From CBDCEG01 sp965215775 (GTDB taxonomy: Bacteria > Pseudomonadota > Gammaproteobacteria > Cardiobacteriales > Ostreibacteriaceae), in assembly GCA_965215775.1 (NCBI GenBank), contig CBDCEG010000026.1, positions 1 to 53,849 on the forward strand: 53,849 nucleotides of DNA. Direction: 5' to 3'. Both the position numbers and the translations under genes were made by a program. The notes beneath the pieces are model-generated. The model had not been told where the DNA came from. It did not search any database and was given only the letters and a program-made list of their open reading frames with translations. The first letter of the stretch is position 1. Every line of letters begins with the position of its first letter. Positions 27,429 to 35,330 of the stretch are shown here, in pieces.

Positions 27429-28295
27429 ATGACTTCACAAAAAAAAGCAACAATAGTAGCAAGTTTAACTTCAGCAATCCTTATAATTATTAAGTTAATT
27501 ATTGGTGTTCTAAGTGGTTCTGTAGCAGTTTTAGCTTCAGCGATAGATTCCGTTTTGGATTTGATTATCTCTATTTTTAATTTTTTTGCTGTAAGTAAAT
27601 CAGAGCTTCCAGCAGATAATAAATTCAATTATGGAAGAGGTAAAATTGAAGCTTTGGCTGCTGTTATTGAAGGAACTGTTATCACAATTTCTGGTATTTA
27701 TATATTCTATGCTTCAATTAAAAAGTTTATAAATAAGCAAGATACAGAATTATTAAATATTTCAATCATAGCTATGGCAGTCTCTTTAATAATTACAATT
27801 TGTTTGGTTATTTATTTGGGAATTGTTGCTAGAAAAACTCAGAGTTTAGTTATAAAGTCTGATTTGTTGCATTATAAAACTGATATTTATAGCAATTTGG
27901 CTATTTTATTAGGCTTGGTTCTGGTGAATTTGACAGGTTATGAAATTATAGATTCAATAGTTGGTGCTGCAATAGCTATTTATATTATTTATTCAGCTTA
28001 TTCTCTAATTAAAGAAGGTATTTATATTTTATTAGACGGCGCACTTGATGATGAAATGGTTTTGGATATTGAGAAAATAATTCAATCAGAAACTAAAACA
28101 ACAGGCTATCACGACTTAAGAACAAGGCGTTCTGGAAATATAAATTGTGTTGATGTTGACATTGTTTTCACACCTGAATTTTTACTTTTGGACGCTCATC
28201 ATATTTGTGATGATATAGAAAACAAAATTAAACAATTAGATTTTAAGAATGAATGGCTAATAAATATACATTTAGATCCATTAGATGATAGTTAA
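27429..28295 (+). CDS. Cation diffusion facilitator (FieF-like) metal efflux transporter
   Basis: 288 residues, six membrane helices plus a cytoplasmic domain of about 80 residues. The metal site in TM2/TM5 is visible as ASAIDSVLDLI (first Asp pair) and DLLHYKTDIYSN (HxxxD). The cytoplasmic part contains GYHDLRTRRSGNINCVDVDIVF and LDAHHICDDIE, the metal-sensing dimer domain. It exports Zn2+, Fe2+ or similar ions in exchange for protons. It lies 32 bp after the efflux lipoprotein gene and 21 bp before trmB. Confidence 0.92.
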   Translation: MTSQKKATIVASLTSAILIIIKLIIGVLSGSVAVLASAIDSVLDLIISIFNFFAVSKSELPADNKFNYGRGKIEALAAVIEGTVITISGIYIFYASIKKFINKQDTELLNISIIAMAVSLIITICLVIYLGIVARKTQSLVIKSDLLHYKTDIYSNLAILLGLVLVNLTGYEIIDSIVGAAIAIYIIYSAYSLIKEGIYILLDGALDDEMVLDIEKIIQSETKTTGYHDLRTRRSGNINCVDVDIVFTPEFLLLDAHHICDDIENKIKQLDFKNEWLINIHLDPLDDS

Positions 28296-28316
28296 ATTAT
28301 GATAAAATAATAAGTT

Positions 28317-29078
28317 ATGAAAAATAAAGAAAGACTAAATAAAGAAATAGAAAATCAAGAGATAGAAAATCAAGAAATAGACCAAATAAATCCTTTTGAA
28401 GAAGATAAAACAAAATGGGTTATAAAAAGTTTTGTCCGCCACCACGGGCGTTTGACTGAGGGTCAACAGTTTGCAATTGATAATTACTGGGCAAAATATG
28501 GAATTGACTTTAAAGATGAGATTTTAGATTTTTCTAAATTTGGAAAGTTTAATAAAGTTGTTTTGGAGCTTGGTTTTGGCAATGGAGATAGTTTTATTCA
28601 AATGGCAAAGGAAAGTCCTAATACATTGTTTATTGGGGTTGAAGTTCATAAGCCTGGCGTAGGTCATGCTTTGATGCTTGCGAACAATGCTGGCTTGGAA
28701 AATGTAAAAATACTTGAAGATGATGGCGTTATGATTATTGATAAAATGTTGCCAGATAGTTGTATTGATAGATTTCAACTATTTTTCCCAGACCCTTGGC
28801 ATAAACGAAAACATTTTAAAAGGCGAATAATTCAAGCAGAATTTTGTAAGAAATTAAATAGAATTCTAAAAAATAAAGGACGAATTCATATAGCTACAGA
28901 TTGGGAAGATTATGCAAGACACTGCATACGAGTTATGAATTTGCTTGATTTTCTAAAAAATACTAGCAAAGATAATTATGTGGAAAAACCAGAATATCGC
29001 CCAATAACAAAGTTTGAAAAAAGAGGTTTGAAATTAGGACACAAAATTAGTGATATTATTTTTGAAAGCTTTAAGTGA
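28317..29078 (+). CDS. trmB: tRNA (guanine-N7-)-methyltransferase
   Basis: 253 residues. An extra acidic N-terminal stretch (about 1-35, containing repeated IENQE) precedes the canonical enzyme. SAM-binding motif VLELGFGNGDSFIQMA, then FIGVEVHKPGVGHAL, and the TrmB signature FFPDPWHKRKHFKRRI, followed by a WEDYARH segment. It methylates G46 in the tRNA variable loop. The repeated start region suggests that a later in-frame start may be used, but no other good ATG with a ribosome site is seen before PFEEDKTKW. Confidence 0.95.
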   Translation: MKNKERLNKEIENQEIENQEIDQINPFEEDKTKWVIKSFVRHHGRLTEGQQFAIDNYWAKYGIDFKDEILDFSKFGKFNKVVLELGFGNGDSFIQMAKESPNTLFIGVEVHKPGVGHALMLANNAGLENVKILEDDGVMIIDKMLPDSCIDRFQLFFPDPWHKRKHFKRRIIQAEFCKKLNRILKNKGRIHIATDWEDYARHCIRVMNLLDFLKNTSKDNYVEKPEYRPITKFEKRGLKLGHKISDIIFESFK

Positions 29079-29112
29079 AGTGAAAAATAAAGAAAATAAT
29101 TCATAAGAAAAT

Positions 29113-29556
29113 ATGCAAAAACCATTCTGGGAAAAACCACTAAACCAACTAACAAAATATCAATGGGAACAGTTATGTGATGGCTGTGGACTTTGTTGTA
29201 TTGAAAAAGTTGAAGATGATAACTATGTTTATTACACCAAAGTTATTTGTGATTTGTTAGATAAAAAAACAGGTAAATGCACAAATTATAAAAATAGACA
29301 AAAATTAGTTTTTGACTGTGTGGATTTGCAAAAAATAGACCTTAGCGTGATTGATTGGCTACCAAATAGCTGCGCTTATGTTCTACGAACAAACAATAAA
29401 CCACTACCAAAATGGCACCCTCTAATAGATAAAACTGGAGAATATAACTCTAAAAACCCTAATAAATTATTCACTGAACATAAAATGATTTTCGAAAAAG
29501 AAATGCTACCAAACAAAGGCTTTGAGAGTTATTTACTCAAAAAGGTTAATGATTAA
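29113..29556 (+). CDS. YcgN-family cysteine-cluster protein (UPF0260)
   Basis: 147 residues, standard length. Cysteines that should bind zinc or an iron-sulfur cluster are in the CDGCGLCCIEK motif near residue 24, with further conserved Cys in VICDLLDKKTGKC, FDCVDL and LPNSCAYVL. The matching WLPNSCAYVLRTNNKPLPKWHPL is the UPF0260 landmark. Biochemical function is unknown for the family. It is the last gene of the coaE-to-ycgN run and is convergent with folK. Confidence 0.88.
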   Translation: MQKPFWEKPLNQLTKYQWEQLCDGCGLCCIEKVEDDNYVYYTKVICDLLDKKTGKCTNYKNRQKLVFDCVDLQKIDLSVIDWLPNSCAYVLRTNNKPLPKWHPLIDKTGEYNSKNPNKLFTEHKMIFEKEMLPNKGFESYLLKKVND

Positions 29557-29625
29557 ATAGCTAAAATATAGCTCAGCTATAGTAGATCACTCACTTGGTA
29601 GATGAAAAAAATATACAATTAAAAC

Positions 29626-30129
29626 CTATAAAAACTCATCAAAATCAACAACCTGCATATTATGATTTGAGAATTTTTTCGCCAACTCAGAAACTACTCC
29701 TTGTGTTTTAATGCTTAGCTGTGGGTTTATATCATTTAGTGGGATAATCACAAACTCTCTATCATAAGCCAATGGGTGAGGGATTTTTAAGTTTTCTTCA
29801 TTTATAACTAAATCATTATAAGATACTATATCCAAATCAATAATTCTTGGACCCCAGTGTTTTTCTTTTGTTCTCCCAAGTTGTTTTTCTATGTTTTGCA
29901 AATAACTCAAAAGCTCATAAGGTGTTAGTTCAGTATTTGCTTCAATAACTGTATTTATAAAGTCTGGTTGATTGGTTACGCCATAAGGTTTTGATTTGTA
30001 AATTTTTGCAGTTTTTGAAATATGAATAGCTGTTGACAAATTCATTATTTCAATTGCTTTTTGAACTTGTTTTATTGGTTTTTTCAAATTGCTACCAATT
30101 GCAATATAGACTTTATTTGAGCTTTTCAT
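29626..30129 (-). CDS. folK: 2-amino-4-hydroxy-6-hydroxymethyldihydropteridine pyrophosphokinase
   Basis: 167 residues, full length. It shows YIAIGSNLKKP (start), YKSKPYGVTNQPDFINTVIE, LGRTKEKHWGPRIIDLDIV (catalytic loop with the two Asp that hold Mg-ATP) and IPHPLAYDREFVIIPL. It transfers pyrophosphate to the pterin made by FolB (17538-17894). Its ATG overlaps the stop of the upstream phosphatase gene by four bases, so it is translated from the same transcript. Confidence 0.95.
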   Translation of the reverse strand: MKSSNKVYIAIGSNLKKPIKQVQKAIEIMNLSTAIHISKTAKIYKSKPYGVTNQPDFINTVIEANTELTPYELLSYLQNIEKQLGRTKEKHWGPRIIDLDIVSYNDLVINEENLKIPHPLAYDREFVIIPLNDINPQLSIKTQGVVSELAKKFSNHNMQVVDFDEFL

Positions 30130-31475
30130 TGGTTATATTTCATTTGCTTTTCTAACCATTTTTTATAAATTTCTAAGTTTATGATCATATACTTAGACTT
30201 TACATAGTTAGGTTGAATTTCATTAAGTATTTTATAGATTTCTTGTAAACCTTTGCCATTATAAATTAACCAAGCACTTATAACCAAAATAGTTCTAGAA
30301 AGTCCCAAAGCACAGTGAATATAAATTCCATCTAAATTGCTTTCTATATGTTGGACGGCTTTATGTAAGCTTTCTGGAGATTGTATTGTTTGGTCTAAAA
30401 AAGCTAGTCTAGTTTCATCAAAAAATACTGGCATAAACTGTTGTTCAAGAGCTAGATTAAGTGATTTTTTGATGTTTTTATTAAGTAATTGATTGGCTTC
30501 TTCTATCTTTAAATATCGTCCGATATATACATTATTTTTCACTTTCACATATGCTTTTAATTTTTTTTGGTAAATTCTTAAAGATATATGGTTTCCTAAG
30601 AAGTAGGGCAGAAAGAATATTTTTTGGACAAAGTTTGCTTTAGAATTAGTTTTAACAATTAGGTGCTTAAAGCCAAAAGCATAAGCAATGCTAACAACTA
30701 AAACAGAAGCAAATAACCAAGTTAGAATGATGGTAAATAAATTGATATCACCAAATAGCATTGTGATAAAACTTATAATTACAGCAGCAAAAAGATAATA
30801 TCCTGCTATTTTAATACTTCTTGGGGTTGAAAATGAATTAAATAATAACTTAGATTTACTAGGTGAAATAAAATAAACAGCTAGAAACCCAACAATAATA
30901 CCAGTTGGAATATCCCAAAAATGATGCTGAAAAGTAAATAAAGTTGATAAGCAAATTAGAATAATCCAGCTTAATATTAAGTACTTAGCAAGGTTTGAGT
31001 TAATCTTAGGTTTAATACTGCAGAAAAAAATGACTGAAAATGAAATATGCAAAGACGGAAGCTGATTAAAAGGTTTATCCAATTTTAAAAAATAAAATAA
31101 GGTTTGAAAACTATTAATTTCAGGCTTTTCAAAGTTAAATTGCAAAGGAATTATTATAAATATTAGGGTGGAAAAACTAATTAAAGCAAAAATCCTTAAT
31201 GCTAAAGTCCTTAATTCTGTTCTATTATAAGGTGCAAAAAAAACCGAAATAAATAACAAATCCAAAGACATATAAGGAATAATGAAAATACTTATAAAAG
31301 GAATGTTTTTTTCCCACTCCATATAAACTGAGTTATGCGGTGCAGTTTGCGAAGCTATGAAATTACTAAGTCCATAAACTAAGAAAAAAAATACTCCAAG
31401 ATATAACATCCATACTATTTTTTCTTTAGTTGTCGCTTTTGAATTTAAATTTATATCGAATTTATACGCTTTCAT
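30126..31475 (-). CDS. Inner-membrane PAP2 phosphatase fused to a dual-specificity phosphatase domain (YnbD-like)
   Basis: 449 residues. The N-terminal 300 residues hold several membrane helices with PAP2 acid-phosphatase motifs: LPSLHISFS (140-147) and an SxxxxFQHHFWD segment (178-188) with the catalytic His-Asp. The C-terminal 150 residues are a cytoplasmic dual-specificity phosphatase with IHCALGLSRT, where Cys388 and Arg394 form the CX5R loop. E. coli YnbD has the same fusion. PAP2 domains dephosphorylate lipid pyrophosphates or phosphatidates. The DSP target is unknown. It lies directly upstream of folK and downstream of the amidase gene by 97 bp. Confidence 0.85.
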   Translation of the reverse strand: MKAYKFDINLNSKATTKEKIVWMLYLGVFFFLVYGLSNFIASQTAPHNSVYMEWEKNIPFISIFIIPYMSLDLLFISVFFAPYNRTELRTLALRIFALISFSTLIFIIIPLQFNFEKPEINSFQTLFYFLKLDKPFNQLPSLHISFSVIFFCSIKPKINSNLAKYLILSWIILICLSTLFTFQHHFWDIPTGIIVGFLAVYFISPSKSKLLFNSFSTPRSIKIAGYYLFAAVIISFITMLFGDINLFTIILTWLFASVLVVSIAYAFGFKHLIVKTNSKANFVQKIFFLPYFLGNHISLRIYQKKLKAYVKVKNNVYIGRYLKIEEANQLLNKNIKKSLNLALEQQFMPVFFDETRLAFLDQTIQSPESLHKAVQHIESNLDGIYIHCALGLSRTILVISAWLIYNGKGLQEIYKILNEIQPNYVKSKYMIINLEIYKKWLEKQMKYNQ

Positions 31476-31572
31476 TTATAAAGGCTTGTCTTTTCTGGCT
31501 CCCTTTTTTGTGGGCTTAAGCCATTTGATTAATAAAGGAATTACTTTGATTGTTATTAAGTTATTATTTACA

Positions 31573-32889
31573 CTATTTATTCTGAATAAGTAATAAATGT
31601 TGTGGCAAATGAGTATCAAAATATTTCACAATTCCAGCAGTAATTGCTTTGGCCAATTTTCGTTGATATTTTTTTGATTTTAATTTTTTCTCTTCAGCTG
31701 GGTTTGAAATAAATGCTGTTTCAACTAGCATAGATGGTATTGAAGGAGATTTTAGAACTACAAAACCAGCTCTTTCAACATATCGTTTGTGGACACTTCC
31801 AATACCTTTTAGTTTTCTAAGTGTTTCTTTGGCTAAAGAGTAACTTGATTCTATGGTTGCATCTTGTTGAATTTTAACTAAAACTTTTGTTATATCACTA
31901 TCATATCCACCTATACTTATACCATATTTGAAATCAACAGAATTCTCTTTTTTTGCTAGTAATTTGGCAGCTTCTGAAGATGCTCCACGATTGGATAAGA
32001 TAAACACTGAAGAACCACGAACATTAGACTTAGTAAATGCATCAGCATGAATTGAAACAAATAAGTCTGCTTTCTTTTTCTGAGCAATTCTAATTCTACC
32101 GCGCAAAGGAATATACCTATCGGTGCTTCTGGTCAAAATAGCTTTCATTCCTTTTACTTTATTTATTTCTTTTTGTAATTCTTTGGCAATTTGTAAAACA
32201 ACTGTTTTTTCTTTAGTTTTATTTGCACCAATTGAGCCAGGATCTTTTCCACCATGCCCAGCATCAATGACTATAATTGTTTTTTGTGAGCTTATTGGTC
32301 GATTTTTTGGTTTAGAAACTGTTATAACTTTAGGAGTTGCTTTTGGTTTTACTTTTACAGGTTTCTTTGGTGTAACAATAACAACTGGAGTTTTTTGTGG
32401 TATTTCATAAGGTTCTAATAAAATATTAACAGGTCGTTTTTTTACTGACTTTACAACCTGTTGCTCGTCTGAAACTTTATTATCATAAATATCTATAACT
32501 ATTCTATATCCTCTGCCAATACTTGGCTCAGGCATTAATTGAGTGATTTTCCATTTGAAATTATATTTTAAATCAAGCACGACACGCATAGTTTTATCAG
32601 GTCTCACACCTGTTCTGACTTTTGTTATTCCACGGTTTTTAAAGGATAGTTTATTTCTATAATTTTTTGAATATTTAGAGTCTACATCAACAATTATTCT
32701 ATTTGGATTTGCAAGGCTAAAAAAATCAAACTTAGCTTTATTAGTTAAGTCCAAAACTATTTGAACTCTATCTTCTAGTGAGTTTGAGCGAATAGTTTTT
32801 ATTCCTGCAAAAGCTGTTGATAGACCTAAAACCAAAAGTAAAAATGGTATTAGAATTATTTTATTTAGTTTGATTTGTTGATAATTCAT
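31573..32889 (-). CDS. amiC: N-acetylmuramoyl-L-alanine amidase with AMIN domain (AmiC-type)
   Basis: 438 residues. A signal peptide (LLVLGLSTAFA) is followed by an AMIN septal-targeting domain (VQIVLDLTNKAKFDFFSL...RIIVDV), a Pro/Lys/Val linker (about 165-200) and the Amidase_3 catalytic domain. Zn ligands and catalytic Glu are visible in VIDAGHGGKDPGSIG, VSIHADAF and PSMLVETAFISNP. A long insertion in the catalytic domain (about 300-345, SSVFILSNRGASSEAAKLLA) resembles the regulatory helix of AmiA/B/C that EnvC/NlpD displaces. It cleaves septal peptidoglycan for daughter-cell separation. Confidence 0.93.
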   Translation of the reverse strand: MNYQQIKLNKIILIPFLLLVLGLSTAFAGIKTIRSNSLEDRVQIVLDLTNKAKFDFFSLANPNRIIVDVDSKYSKNYRNKLSFKNRGITKVRTGVRPDKTMRVVLDLKYNFKWKITQLMPEPSIGRGYRIVIDIYDNKVSDEQQVVKSVKKRPVNILLEPYEIPQKTPVVIVTPKKPVKVKPKATPKVITVSKPKNRPISSQKTIIVIDAGHGGKDPGSIGANKTKEKTVVLQIAKELQKEINKVKGMKAILTRSTDRYIPLRGRIRIAQKKKADLFVSIHADAFTKSNVRGSSVFILSNRGASSEAAKLLAKKENSVDFKYGISIGGYDSDITKVLVKIQQDATIESSYSLAKETLRKLKGIGSVHKRYVERAGFVVLKSPSIPSMLVETAFISNPAEEKKLKSKKYQRKLAKAITAGIVKYFDTHLPQHLLLIQNK

Positions 32890-32902
32890 ATATTAATTAC
32901 TC

Positions 32903-34318
32903 CTATAATTCACAGTATTTTTTAGATTTTATTACTTCTTTACCAAGCATTTTTCTCTCTGGATTCAAGTCTAATTTTAGTTTTCCAGATTTACATCTTT
33001 TTTGCACAATTGAAGTTAGTGATTTAACTAACTTTCTAAATCTATTCCAGTCTTTCCCAGTAAAAAGCGCTTCTGTTTTGAAAAAAGTTTTAGTTTCTTT
33101 TTTATTTATAACAGAGTTTAAATATAGAAGTTTTCTGTAAGTTTTAAAACTCATATGAGAAATTCTTTTGAATATTTTTGAATTTCTTGTTCTATTTATT
33201 CGTTTAACACCACAGTCATTATCTTTTAAAACTAACCTTTTAACTACTAAAATATTATTTTCTTTTATATCATTTTTTGTGAGTTTGTTTTTTTTCTTTA
33301 TAAGTTTTTTCTTTATTTTTTTACCCTTTAAAGAATAATAGTAAGTCTTATAATGAATATTTGCAAACCTATCCTCTTGACTCAAAAGATAATCTAGAAC
33401 TAGCATATCTGAATAATCTTTTAACTGAAATAGCTTAGGAATACTGTGTTTTTCTTTAAACTTTCTTCTTGATAATATTCTCACAAAAGGCTGTTTTTTA
33501 AGTTTTTTATAGGTGCTTTTTGCTCTTGCAATATAAAATTCTTTATATCTTTCTTCTTTTTTCACATTCTTTTTTAATGCGCCAAAAATTTGTTTGTAAT
33601 CAGTTGTAAATACATTTTTAGAATGTTTTCTTGCGATCTCTGTTCCATCATTTTTTTCAACCTTAGAAAAAGTTTCCCAAGTCATACCTTGAACTTTTAG
33701 ACCATATTTTTCAGCAACTTTTTTACCTAATTTAACTATTTTTTTATGCTCTTTTAACTCAATAGTTCTAATAACTGTCGGATTTATATCGCCAATATTA
33801 CCAAGTATTCTTGAAAGATGATAATAAGCAAGTAATGAAGGCGTATAACTACAGGATATACTTTGCTTTAATTTTGCTACTTTTTTTCCTTTTTCTTTGT
33901 TTCTGACCTTTGTTTTTTTAACGCACTGTTGCTCTTTAAATTCATCAACGGTTAAATCACCATCATCTAAATCATAAATTTCAACACCAGGGTTGCTTGA
34001 ACTAACTTTTGGACAAATAGCAACATAAGTTAAAGGTATATTGGGACCATTTAAAGTAGTTTCCCCATAAAAATCATAACCACACAAAGTTCGTTCTATT
34101 TTCCTATCTTTTTTTCTATAATCGGCTTTTGGGAAATGTTTTGGAATTACACAAATCTCTGTTATCAACTTGTTTGGAGTGATAAATTTTTGAGTGTATT
34201 CACCCCTTGGAGTATTGATATCCATTTTCTCAGCAAAGGCATTGCAAGCCACAAAAGTTGATAGATAAATAAGTAATCCTATGAACTTTTGGCTTCTTTT
34301 TAGTTTATTATTTTTCAT
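32903..34318 (-). CDS. Exported protein with features of a divergent Fam20/atypical-kinase fold
   Basis: 471 residues with a signal peptide (LLIYLSTFVACNAFA). No family is recognised with certainty. Three segments together resemble Fam20-like secreted kinases: an N-lobe helix LLAYYHLSRILGNIGDINPTVIR (163-184), a C-lobe SDMLVLDYLLSQEDRFANIHY (303-323) with an HRD/DRH-like Asp, and LVLKDNDCGV (362-371), resembling the DNG metal-binding motif. Eleven or so cysteines suit a periplasmic, disulfide-bonded protein. The chain is extremely lysine-rich. It lies 13 bp upstream of amiC and is probably cotranscribed, which hints at an envelope role. Kinase activity is inference. Confidence 0.55.
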   Translation of the reverse strand: MKNNKLKRSQKFIGLLIYLSTFVACNAFAEKMDINTPRGEYTQKFITPNKLITEICVIPKHFPKADYRKKDRKIERTLCGYDFYGETTLNGPNIPLTYVAICPKVSSSNPGVEIYDLDDGDLTVDEFKEQQCVKKTKVRNKEKGKKVAKLKQSISCSYTPSLLAYYHLSRILGNIGDINPTVIRTIELKEHKKIVKLGKKVAEKYGLKVQGMTWETFSKVEKNDGTEIARKHSKNVFTTDYKQIFGALKKNVKKEERYKEFYIARAKSTYKKLKKQPFVRILSRRKFKEKHSIPKLFQLKDYSDMLVLDYLLSQEDRFANIHYKTYYYSLKGKKIKKKLIKKKNKLTKNDIKENNILVVKRLVLKDNDCGVKRINRTRNSKIFKRISHMSFKTYRKLLYLNSVINKKETKTFFKTEALFTGKDWNRFRKLVKSLTSIVQKRCKSGKLKLDLNPERKMLGKEVIKSKKYCEL

Positions 34319-34475
34319 TTATTATTCTTAAAATAATTTTAATAGCTTTCTATTTTACTAAAAAAAAACCTAATCCTTTAATTATTTTATAATTTTTAAT
34401 ACAAAAGATATTTATATGGTTTTAATGGTAGAATAAAAGGCTGTTAAAATAATCATTAAAAACTAAGAGGACAAT

Positions 34476-35186
34476 ATGACAAGAAAAGTAGAACCAACCG
34501 AAAATTACAAGAAAAAATTAGAAAAACAATCATGGAAAGTATTTAAAATAATGTCTGAATTTGTTGCTGGATTTGAGGCTTTAGCCAATATCACGCCATC
34601 AGTTTCAATATTTGGCTCCGCTAGAACTAATCCAGAGCATAAGCATTATAAACTTACCGTTGATGTTGCTTATAAATTATCCGAAGCTGGGTTTTCAATT
34701 GTTTCTGGTGGTGGACCAGGAATTATGGAAGCTGCAAACAAAGGTGGGCAAAAAGGTTGTTCTAAGTCTATTGGTTTAAATATTGTGCTTCCGCATGAAC
34801 AGTCGTTTAATGAATTCCAAGATATTTCAATAGACTTTGACCACTTTTTCTCAAGAAAAGTAATGTTTGTGAAATATGCTTCTGCTTATGTTGTTATGCC
34901 TGGTGGTTTTGGAACTTTGGACGAGTTAGCAGAAGTTCTCACGCTTATGCAAACTGGTAAAATTAACAGATTTCCAATAATTTTAATGGGTTCTAAATTT
35001 TGGACACCGTTAGTTGATTGGTTTAAAAATACTTTAATTGAAGAAGGAACTATTTCTCCTGATGATTTAAATCTTTTTCAAATAATTGATGATGCGGATG
35101 AAGTTGTTGATGTTATCTTTGATTTCTATAAAGAACAAGGGTTTGAGCCAACAGATGACCATATTGAAAAATCACTAAGACTGTAA
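34476..35186 (+). CDS. LOG-family nucleotide hydrolase (TIGR00730, cytokinin riboside 5'-monophosphate phosphoribohydrolase type)
   Basis: 236 residues. Rossmann-fold protein with the LOG signatures VSGGGPGIMEAANKGG and VVMPGGFGTLDELAEVLTLMQ, which hold the phosphate and the catalytic Arg/Glu. Family members hydrolyse nucleoside monophosphates to free base and ribose phosphate; in bacteria they may salvage purine nucleotides. The name LOG refers to plant cytokinin activation and need not apply. AGAGGAC lies 7 bases before the ATG. Confidence 0.9.
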   Translation: MTRKVEPTENYKKKLEKQSWKVFKIMSEFVAGFEALANITPSVSIFGSARTNPEHKHYKLTVDVAYKLSEAGFSIVSGGGPGIMEAANKGGQKGCSKSIGLNIVLPHEQSFNEFQDISIDFDHFFSRKVMFVKYASAYVVMPGGFGTLDELAEVLTLMQTGKINRFPIILMGSKFWTPLVDWFKNTLIEEGTISPDDLNLFQIIDDADEVVDVIFDFYKEQGFEPTDDHIEKSLRL

Positions 35187-35211
35187 AATAGTAACTCAAA
35201 TTAAACCAAAT

Positions 35212-35275
35212 TAAACCAAGTATTTCAGTCTGATTTAGCTAAATTGGATAAAAGTTTGTTAAAATACTTGGTTTA
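35212..35275. repeat. 14-bp perfect inverted repeat with 36-nt loop upstream of fumarase
   Basis: TAAACCAAGTATTT at 35212-35225 and its exact complement AAATACTTGGTTTA at 35262-35275. The loop itself contains the palindrome TTTAGCTAAA. It starts 26 bp after the LOG gene stop and ends 56 bp before the fumarase ATG. It could be an operator, a 5' UTR structure or an mRNA 3' end. There is no T run for termination. Confidence 0.65.
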
Positions 35276-35330
35276 GATATTTATTAATATTTTTTATTCG
35301 TTTTATTACATTTCACTCACGAGGAAAATT

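Noticed and set aside
29567..29581. TATAGCTCAGCTATA palindrome between ycgN and folK as a terminator
   Set aside because: A one-base loop cannot form a hairpin well and there is no T run; it may be chance in AT-rich DNA.
31495..31535. GGCTCCC/GGGCTTAAGCC imperfect stem as the amiC terminator
   Set aside because: The stem is interrupted and the T run falls in the loop rather than after it.
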